Positions 55,790 through 64,000 of a stretch of 64,000 nt of DNA are shown one piece after another. Under the pieces are notes generated by a model that was not told the origin of the DNA, did no database searches, and saw nothing but the letters and a program-made list of their open reading frames with translations. Every line of letters begins with the position of its first letter. Position 1 is the stretch's first letter. Source of the stretch: Mesodorylaimus sp. YZB2_4 (taxonomy: Eukaryota; Nematoda; Enoplea; Dorylaimida; Dorylaimidae). Made by a program: the position numbers and the translations under genes. The stretch lies in contig JASANH010001278.1 of assembly GCA_030248295.1 (NCBI GenBank), positions 1,047,501 through 1,111,500 on the forward strand, given 5' to 3'.

Positions 55790-58703
55790 TCACGGCACAT
55801 ATGTGAAGTGCACGCAGTTCGGATCATTCTTGAACACGGTAGCTTCAGGGCTGTTCCATGGAAATAACTCGCAGTTGTGAGTGCATTGATACCAATTGAA
55901 ACTGCGACACCAAATGTAGCTGGAGCATTGATTGGCGCAGTCTTGCAGCGTAGTGCTGTTCAGAGACACTATCACTGCTTCATCCATGCATTTGAATGGC
56001 AAGTGCGAGAATTCTTGCTCTTCGCCTTAACGAAATTCAAACGGTTATTGATTTCTGACAGATTTTTCATAGGAATACAGAGAGCTTACGGTGGATACTG
56101 CAGAGCACAAAAAGATCGCTGTTGCAGTCGTAGTCGCCAAATATGCGTTCTGCAAGTTTCTTCATCATAACACAGCTTTGATTTAATTTAGTATCTCCAT
56201 TAGATTGGTTTCTCAGCAAAGTATTGTTTCCAGCCAGGATCAAATCTCTCTTTGCATTACCGTTGTACCAACGAGTCCGTGGCAGATTTGCTAAACCTTC
56301 CTCATCGCCTCTTGCCGCTACCCACGCTAAGGATTTGCTGTTGAAATCAAAGTATTTCTGAAAGCACTAGGCGTAATGAAGGATAATTAGCGGGGTAAAC
56401 TATCAGCAGGGTCGACATGTTCTAAACTGCTTAGGCTAGACATGGAAACCACAGAGATGGTCAATTTTCAATATGTTTTAGTATGAAGCGTTTATGTCCA
56501 CAATCTTTCCAAAATACATAACGTTATTTTCATGCAACTAAAGAAATAGTGGAATGGAAATTATCCCAACGGAAACAGCTTGTAGTTAAGACTGCAAGAG
56601 AGGAAAACTTAGTAGGCTAAAGCTACAGTATATTACCCGGAGTACACAGATTTTCTGTAAGGCTCGACCTAGGGACGACCACGCGTCGCGTAAAAAACCG
56701 TTTGTTTCCGAAGTGGCAAGCGATATTGCCCTACTGTAACTCACTGCTTTTCGATCAACGACACATCAGCACGTTTGAAAATACATGAGTTCGAGAATCG
56801 AATGTCATTCGCGAAAAGTTTACTGTCCCCCCCCCCCCGCTTTAGACCCCGAACTTCTGACAAACGAGAAGCTCCGCCAAACTTTCCTGCAATTCTGATG
56901 TGCAGCGATATGCAGGACACTCTGATGTATTGCGCGACTGCCGCTATTCACATGCTGCATGAAATATATACTTTTAATTCAAAATCAGTAGCTTTTTTTG
57001 AAAAGTGAACAAGAATAAGGCCGATTCATCCAGGGAATAAGTTTGAATAGCGTCATTTGCAGATGCTCTTCACGTATTTTCAAATGATCCAGCAATCAGC
57101 TAAGCAGAATAGAGCAATCAGCCTAGGTGTAAGGTCCGCTGTTATTGCCAGTAATACTCCATCAAACGCTTTTCGTCTACAAATTCTGTTTCTATAAAAA
57201 TTTCTAATATTGCATTGCGCGCATTTCGAAGTTTTCAAAGATCATTTCATCCTTCAAGTTTAATAATCATCGCAATTCTTATGCAGAGACAGCTTCGAGA
57301 TGCGCAAAAAGTCTTTAATCCCATATTCTGCATTTATTGCTATTCTAATCCAATCGCACTGCAAACTTCTACTAGTATTGGGTGCCCAGATTACCTCCGA
57401 CGTTAAATTTTGTGGTCTGATAAACTGTCTGAAGTCATGCTTCTTTAATAATTGTGAAACAAGATAAGACCTGTTTTAGGACGACCCTATATATCTAAGG
57501 ACAAGGCGCCTCTAGGACAACTATTGTGAAACGTCCTAAATTGGTGTCTCAGCGTTGTCCCAAGTTGTCGTCTAATAGGGCCCCGAATTCGTACTGTGAA
57601 AAATTAGGATCGCACTGCGAAGCTGGCCCCAGCTGAGTGTGGGTCTTGTGCTATTGCAGTTGTCTTACTCGTGCAGTACCCTACCAGCCCAGCTGACGAC
57701 TCTGTGCCAGCGTGGTGTGCGCTTGCGAATGCCATCCATCCGTGGCAAAGCCATCCCTTGTGTATCTCTTCCTATTCGTTCTTATCCAAGCTCGACCGCA
57801 TTGGCGCAAGATATCCTGGCTGTACCAACCACTTCCAGCCTGGTAGAGCGCCTTTTCTCGGATTACGGAGAAAAATAAATAGATTATCGGGCAGACAGTT
57901 GGAACAGGAATTGATGTTATAATAAATGAGATCTATTTTTGATTTTCAGTGGGTGTAAACTTCTCTAGTTTTCTAAAAGCCATGAAAACAGCTTTGCATA
58001 TCATTTTGAGCTTGAAAAAATTTTATTTCTTTGGCTGCCTGTGAAATTTCATGTAATGCCAGGATATTGTCAGCTGTAGTGGAATTTCTCGGTAAAATTG
58101 CAAACACAGAGAAGCTTTGTTTCCGGTGCCGATTATAAGCAACATTTTTTGTTCGAGCATAGTCAAAGTCAGAGCCAGAAAATTTACAGTTCCTTGCTGG
58201 TCAATGGTAAGGTAAGAAAGTTTTTTGAGAGGTCGCTTAAGGTCAGGGTCAGGGTCAGGTCATACAGTGAAAAACCCAGGTCATTGGAACACTAATTCTG
58301 CTATAGGTTGTCTTAAACATTTGCTTTGGCTTACCCCGAAAGAGTTGTAAATTGACAGGGCTTCGTTGTTGGTGTGAACTTGTGCTAGAATGCCACCTGT
58401 GAGCTGACATACATTGAAAGCATCGGCCCAGTTTGACACAGTGAATGGGACCCCGTTCAAGGTCATGGTAGGTTTGCCTGGAACCTGTGCCAAGTAAAAA
58501 CAACGACCACCATTTGCGACGCCGCTATATTTTGTCGTGCACTTGTCGACGAAAGCAGTCTGGGATGGAAAACACTCGTTGCCTGCATGGAAAATCAACG
58601 GTAAATCGGATTTTTAATCTCTAAATCCTCTCTCACCTGTTTGTGCAATAGACAAGCCGAAAAGGGCGACTGTAACGCAGAAGTAAAGGCTCTTTGATAC
58701 CAT
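55790..58703 (-). CDS. Secreted C-type lectin-like + PAN/apple protein (gene 2)
   Basis: Exons on the minus strand: 58703-58637, 58582-58335, 56357-56090 and 56025-55790; intron phases 1, 0, 1 as in genes 1 and 3. The signal peptide is MVSKSLYFCVTVALFGLSIA. The lectin-like domain has VANGGRCFYLAQVPG, WADAFNVCQLTGGILAQV, SLAWVAARGDEEGLANLP and CNSDLFVLC. The PAN domain has FKCMDEAVIVSL, DCANQCSSYIWCRSFNWYQC and CELFPW, ending HFTYVP. It is the closest paralogue of gene 1 and shares WCRSFNWY and CELFPW with it exactly. The final intron is only 64 bases; the second is nearly 2 kb and holds a hAT relic on the opposite strand. It is a probable secreted recognition protein. Confidence 0.85.
57630..57922 (+). 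pseudogene. hAT transposase dimerization-domain fragment
   Basis: The frame encodes DILAVPTTSSLVERLFSDYG, the hallmark C-terminal hAT dimerization motif (usually P-x-T-S-x-x-x-E-R-x-F-S). A one-base frame change in the A run follows, then KINRLSGRQLEQELML and a stop. The N-terminal domains are absent. It lies inside intron 2 of lectin gene 2, on the opposite strand. Confidence 0.65.
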
Positions 58704-60445
58704 GTCAAGACGTATGACCAACGAAGTATATTTTTCTGAGAGTGTGGGAAACAGAGTATACTTTAAGAGCTTTTGAACCTTTTGACCAGTTCCTAAACGA
58801 GAACAAAATATGACAACCATTATTCCTTCAGCCAGACTGCACCCACCATCCATAAAATGCTCAATCGATTTCTCGTGCTCTACTGTCTACAGGGGGCGAA
58901 ATCGATTGTATGATTTCCTCGAAGGTGGCTGCTTAATCGCCTTGCGTCGGGCTAAATATTTCAACACCAAAATCGATTTCACCGAGGGAACATTTGTTAC
59001 TACGGGACAATGTACTCGTTTCGTACACCGCACCTGTCCTACCTCGCGATCACGCGGTTGAGAATGCGATGAATCACAAATTCGCGCCAGGAGCAAGACA
59101 GCTTACTGTACCCTTGAGCTGGTGTCAGAGTGGAAAACCATGTGGATACACCTCACATCTGTCGTGCGATTATAAGCACAGATCCGCCTCCACCATGATT
59201 CCACTCTAGCAATAGTTACTCGAGATTGAAAAATTCTAAATTTAGCCAAGTCTTCACTCGACGCCCAGTGGCGCAGCCAGTCAGTACACTATTCCCATAA
59301 CCCGATCTCCTTCATCGTATTTCTACAGCTCTAGCCATACTGCCAGTTTAAAAAGAGTCTGTTATGACAGACGCACAACTTTTGGACCAGCCAATGCACA
59401 CAGTGAAGAACCAGGGCTCAGGATGCCTGGTCGACCCGGCCACTGCAAACCGCAGCCTTTATCGATTGAACGTGCTCAAGCAGAGGCTGATTTTGCTTTT
59501 TCTTCATGAATATCAGCAGCATAATTACTCGTGAACAAGAGGAGGGTCATTAAAAGATGGAGCTCGTGGTCTACGTAATTGGCTTGGAGTGGCTGTCTCT
59601 CGGGCTGGGTGCGCAATACTGGCGAGTGTCCTACTACCGGCTCGGTAAATCATTTCGTTTATTTTCCGTGTCATACTATCTGTTTTTGGGAAATGTACAG
59701 TACATATACGCAGTACAAGGCGACGGGCGTGTACATTCCCAAAGACATTGGATACGTACAGATATACCCCGCAATATTGCTGATGCGGTAAAGCATGAAA
59801 ATACTGTAATGCAAAACTGTAATACAAGACGATTAGCCCAGCCATGACCGTCTTGACGTGTCCCTCCATCCTCAATTGTGCCGTCGCTGATGAGGTGGAA
59901 GATAAGCATGAAACAAAAGGTAGGGAAAGAAGAGGAAAAATTTTTAAGTGTGTCCTTAGGCGAAGACATCTGAGAGATGCCATTTTGCTCGCAATGGCGC
60001 GGGGATAGTCTAGAAGTGTATGTTTATCCACCGATTTAGCATATTCAGGTTGCACGTGTAGAAAGCTTGTTGAAACAGCAGCAGTACAGAGCGAATTGCA
60101 ACCTTAATGCTGACATCAGAATGCATGTGGGGTCCTCTTTTTGTGTGGCCGAATACATAGAACAGCCATCCTGCGCCCTGGGTGTCCACTGTGTGCATTC
60201 ACTTGTCCAGAAGTTTCGAGTCCGTCATAACTGATTTTTGAAAATCACAGGGTCGTTTCTCGCCTTTGATCAAGAAGTCAGCGAAGAAAAGTCTGCAACT
60301 CTCAGGTTCTATCTTCACTAACTGCTACGCCTCGAAAAACGAGAACGTTGAATTTTTCGCATATACGCCCACTTCGGATCTTCCTAACGCCCACTGGTCG
60401 ACATATTCCATTCTGGTGACTGAATTCTTTTTTAAAAGATGTTAA
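58704..60445. other. No supported gene
   Basis: 5' flank of lectin gene 2 and intergenic sequence. Open frames on both strands at about 59525-60055 overlap each other and show no domain, signal or splice structure. Confidence 0.4.
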
Positions 60446-60449
60446 TAAG

Positions 60450-61452
60450 CGGCGCCAAGTAGTGTTGTTGAGCGTTAACGCTATTAACGATATTTAACGC
60501 GTTAACGACATCGTTTTTGGCTAACGTTATTAATGGTAACGATAACGATATCTATTTTCAGAGAACGCGTTATAACGGTAACGGTATCTTTTTGTGTCGA
60601 ATAACGCGTTATTTGTGCATACACTACTATAGCGCCAAATTTAAAATCTGCCCTTGTTCCCACCTTTTTTTCGCTAACAGCAATATACAGTCGAGTCCAC
60701 TTATACATAGTCACACCGGATAATGTCACACTCCGGTTATTATCACAGGTTTTCAAAGTCCCGAATTTCTTCCCTATACTTTGTGTGCATATTGAGTTCG
60801 CTTATTATCACGCTGAATTTGCCATACTCCACTTACTGTCAGATAAATTTCTTGGCCAAGCGAAATAAGTATGAGAAAAGAGTCACATTTTCACTCCTTT
60901 CAGTCTGAAACAAATGCAAAATCGTCAAAAATTAGGATTTCTCTCGAGAAAACGCTTGCATGAAGGCGCATGGCACCTTTATGCTTCAGCTTTGATCTGA
61001 CTGATCCTCATATTTTGGATTTCTTTGGATACAAAAACTTTTGAAAAAGCGTTTCGTCTTTTAAAACGCGAGAAATATATGAAAATGATTCGAAATGGCG
61101 ATAAAACGCAAAAAAGTAAAATTTTGGAAATTTTAGAGTGTACTTCGGTTTTAGTCACGGATATTGTCACATTTTCTTCCCGTCCGGAGCTGGTGATATT
61201 AAGCGGACTCGACTGTAGCATAAGATGTCTGCTACTGGGGGGGGGGGGGGGGGGATTTTTCCGCATCCGCAGACAGAAAGTGTGAGTGTCAATGCTGGGT
61301 TGATAATAAAAAAACGATATTTAACGCGTTAACGATATTTTTTAGAACGCGTTAACGATTAACGGTAACGATATCTTTTTGGCAGGATATCGTTAACTGT
61401 AACGATAAACGATATCTTTTTCGCTAACGATATCAACACTAGCGCCAAGATA
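60450..61452. repeat. TTAACGATA-type quasi-palindromic arrays around a nested element
   Basis: At 60465-60620 and 61310-61440 the sequence is dense in TAACGATATC, AACGCGTTAACG and CGTTAACG motifs, many self-complementary. The outer borders are inverted: GGCGCCAAGTAGTGTTG at 60452 and CAACACTAGCGCC at 61435. It is probably one foldback-type element split by the pogo-like MITE at 60688-61215. Confidence 0.6.
60688..61215. mobile_element. pogo/Tigger-like MITE with TA target duplication
   Basis: The left end CAGTCGAGTCCACTTAT is the inverted counterpart of the right end (complement CAGTCGAGTCCGCTTAAT), and TA flanks both ends. The TIR type CAGT...CTTAT is typical of the pogo/Tigger group of Tc1/mariner elements. 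The 528-base interior has no transposase. A 16-base or longer G run lies at about 61237-61253, just outside. Confidence 0.75.
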
Positions 61453-61893
61453 CGTTTGCTAGCGTCTTGACGACTATTATCTGTTCGGAAATAATTGAAA
61501 CAAAGAGATAATTTTATCGAACTACAGTATATCTCTTTTCCGTTTTTCGAGCTCCCAAAAGTTCTCTCCCCCCTTTTAACATACTTGGTCTTAAACTGCG
61601 CTCGCACAATTTCTTGCTGGTAGCCAAGTGCTCTGCTTCTTCTGACTGCAGCAGATATACCCGTACATACATACACTAAGCATTTTTCTTAATTTCAATC
61701 CTTTTTAATGCATGAGAGGACCACATGATTCACACAGCACATGTCTCGAGCAAAACTACATGCTTCTATTTCCTTTTTTCACCATGGTACCAAGATTGAT
61801 CATAAAAATTAAATTGTGCGAAACCCATTACTTGAAATCATATCCAGCTGTTAGTTTTTCCCGATAACGAAAAATCTCACAATCATTGCTGGA

Positions 61894-63480
61894 CTATGGA
61901 CTGTAACTGTAGTAATTGCATCCAGGTTGAGGGACGACTACGCCTTGTTTTGAGCCGTCCGCATGGTCTAGGGCAAAAAGTTCGCAATCGTTATTAAAGT
62001 TCCAGTTAAAACTGCGACACCAGGTTCTTTTCGCGCAGTGAGTGCAACAATCCGTCAAATTGGTGATAGAGGTTATTCGATCGACAACCACGCTTTGATT
62101 CATGCACGAGCTTGGAAAATGATCAAAGTTCTGCAGGTCGTCTGCATACAAGAAAACAGATCGCGTTGCTAAGTTTTCAATGCAGACTATTCGATTTGTG
62201 CGAATTGTTATGTGGTGCATAACTTACTGAAAACAGTGCACATAATGTAATAAATTCCGCCGCAGTGTTCATCGCCGAAATTTTTTGCTTGTATCCAAAG
62301 ATGCAGGCACAACGCGTTGCCAGTGTATCCATCATCAGCGAGATGCCCTAGCAGGAAGGTGTTGCTAAAAGACAAGCTTGCCTCAGAAGTATTGGTGTCA
62401 GTATGGAAGCGAGTGAGAGAGTTGAATAACTGTGTTGCTGTTGCCTGCCCATGGTTTTTAATGGCTACCCATATCCACTTGTCACCAATATTTTTCTGAA
62501 GATGATAAAGCGGAAATATCAGAAATGAAGTTAGAAAAAATTGGTTTTAACATGCCATGATGTAAGTCGAAATCGTTGCCAGTTCGCTATTTGTGAAAAC
62601 TTGCGTGAACGCCGCGTTTTTGCTTCGGCAGATGTCAAATGCATCGTACCAACTACCCGTAACATATTGGCCAATTTTATCGCGCGGCAAAAAAAAACAG
62701 CGGCCTCCGTTCACGACCCCGCCATACTCGTTCAAGCAGGTTTGTTCAAAGTCAACTGAATTGAGGCAGCTTTGACCTGGAACAAGTGAGAAGATCAGTT
62801 TTGAGGTATAGAGAACAAATGGTTTACAGGTTCGGAGCTAACATCTGGGCAAGGTCTTTCTCAGCAGTGTGAAATCCTTGGCTCGGCCTTGGGCTGTCTA
62901 GGGCTGACCAGAGGATGGCTCAAGCCACAGGAACAGTCCCGAGCAGCCACAGACACCTCGTGTTATAGTTTATTAAACCACACCACGAGGGCCGTTTAGA
63001 CTCTTAATTCTGGGAGCAGCCGCACGTGCCGGCCGTCAAAGTGGAGTGCTTTTATTGAGCAAATCCAGACCAGGAACTCTTAACTAGTTCTCAAACGATG
63101 CCTGCAACCAAACCAGACACTTTACCTCGGTCTTGTGTTGGCCCTGACTCCGAAGAGGCGAACTGGCCCCACCGAACTGGTTCCCAACCAGTGCATCGAT
63201 AGGCCAGAGAGCATGGCGTATGCCTAGTCCATGCCTATGGCAAGTGAAACTGCTTCTAATGAGTCAACATACAGTACATGCTCAGGTTTGATTTTAAAAC
63301 CATCTCAGCTAGCATTTTCTAATCGACCAGCCTGTTCAAATTCTTTGAATGAAGACAAGCGTCCCCCCAAATATCCTGACTACTCATAGTTTTTGAAGTC
63401 TATGAGAACATTCTGGCATCGCTCTTACCTCTTGCGAAGCAGTGACCCACAGCGATCACAATTATCACATGCCGGATCAT
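61894..63480 (-). CDS. Secreted C-type lectin-like + PAN/apple protein (gene 3)
   Basis: Exons on the minus strand: 63480-63429, 62776-62556, 62495-62228 and 62141-61894; phases 1, 0, 1. The signal peptide is MIRHVIIVIAVGHCFA. The lectin-like part has GQSCLNSVDF, VVNGGRCFFLPRD, WYDAFDICRSKNAAFTQV, KWIWVAIKNHG and CGGIYYIMC. The PAN part has SSCMNQSVVVDRI, DCCTHCAKRTWCRSFNWNF and CELFALD, ending YYSYSP. It is more diverged than genes 1 and 2, but the exon plan is identical. The donor after exon 2 appears to be GC (ATG|GCATGT) rather than GT; without that intron a stop follows at once. It is a probable secreted recognition protein. Confidence 0.75.
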
Positions 63481-64000
63481 GATGAAATCCTAAAAAGACA
63501 ATAAGCTTTCTTAGCAGCGTTCAAAATTCGTTTCATCGTCAGCGAACGTGGTCACTCAGCCAAAACTGTCAAGGACTTTTTTTGCATAGCAGGCCGAGGC
63601 TAAAAACTAGATACATATCGTTCTTGAGATCATCTTACTTTTAACTCTTCACAAGTTATATCCAAAGAGCAAATAATTGCCCTAAACTTGGAAATCTGCT
63701 TGACAGCTGGCTCGAGAAGATGTCAAACGTCGAACTGGAATTCTACTCCTGTCCTGTCCGGCTCGAGAAGATGTCAAACGTCGAACTGGAATTCTACTCC
63801 TGCCCTTCATGTAAAATGGCGCCACTCTGAAGCATACTTGTCACTCTTTGGAATTCACAAAAGGCCTTGCTATCGTGATTAGTAATTTACAAGCTGGCCG
63901 AGAAGTTTAAAAACGTGACAATGCTTCAAACCTTCCAAATCACTTTGTCTCCTTTGGTGACGAGATTCGCCTCAGTTTAAAATGAGTGCGATAACGATTT
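63481..64000. other. 5' flank of lectin gene 3; 51-bp duplication
   Basis: At 63711-63806 a 51-base unit (CTCGAGAAGATGTCAAACGT, then CGAACTGGAATTCTACTCCT) is present twice in tandem. No gene supported. Confidence 0.6.

Noticed and set aside
59525-60055. 176-codon minus-strand frame with overlapping plus-strand frames
   Set aside because: No start context, signal, domain or splice support; both strands are open over the same stretch.
61237-61253. G homopolymer as a functional quadruplex
   Set aside because: Several isolated G or C runs (near 8943, 15060, 15829, 41445, 56828) occur without pattern; homopolymers may also reflect sequencing or assembly error.

Overview
The window is animal nuclear DNA, not bacterial. 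The genes are split by short introns with GT/TTTNCAG-type borders, AATAAA signals follow several genes, and tRNA-derived SINEs, TIR transposons and minisatellites fill the space between. The gene content (secreted C-type lectin/PAN proteins, a WAP+TIL protease inhibitor, a saposin, small secreted helical proteins, orphan rhodopsin-like GPCRs, an EF-hand protein) suggests an ecdysozoan, nematode-like or tardigrade-like. I cannot settle the phylum from sequence alone.

Layout. 0.6-12 kb: a SINE, an orphan secreted protein with a furin-like site (2074-2754), a GPCR (minus, 4182-5189) with a perfect hairpin behind it, and two members of a small secreted helical family (minus 7800-8219; plus 11227-11637), separated by an inverted-repeat element. 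13.7-17.1 kb: a nine-exon minus-strand gene for a low-complexity, probably nuclear protein, reconstructed exon by exon with consistent phases. 18-25 kb: SINEs, one copy of a ~1 kb interspersed repeat, a WAP+TIL inhibitor gene (20434-21541), a 2.8 kb foldback element that splits a SINE, and a second GPCR (minus 24898-25914). 28-33 kb: the third secreted helical gene and a decayed Ginger-type DNA transposon (29467-32443) with gypsy-like integrase and OTU protease segments. 33.4-36.3 kb: lectin/PAN gene 1. 37-38.6 kb: a deleted MULE with a FLYWCH finger. 39.7-42.5 kb: a four-EF-hand gene. 44-44.7 kb: a saposin gene. 47.6-54.1 kb: an intron-bearing piggyBac transposase gene that runs directly into a DEAH-box helicase gene lacking its 5' half. 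54.3-55.2 kb: a 59-bp minisatellite. 55.8-58.7 and 61.9-63.5 kb: lectin/PAN genes 2 and 3 (minus), with hAT and pogo-type relics between.

Themes. Most cellular genes make secreted or surface proteins, in keeping with an accessory, fast-evolving region. At least eight transposon types have landed here, several inside one another or inside introns. The two most notable loci are the Ginger/OTU element and the piggyBac-helicase junction. All exon models are hand-built from splice signals and reading phase, without transcript support.
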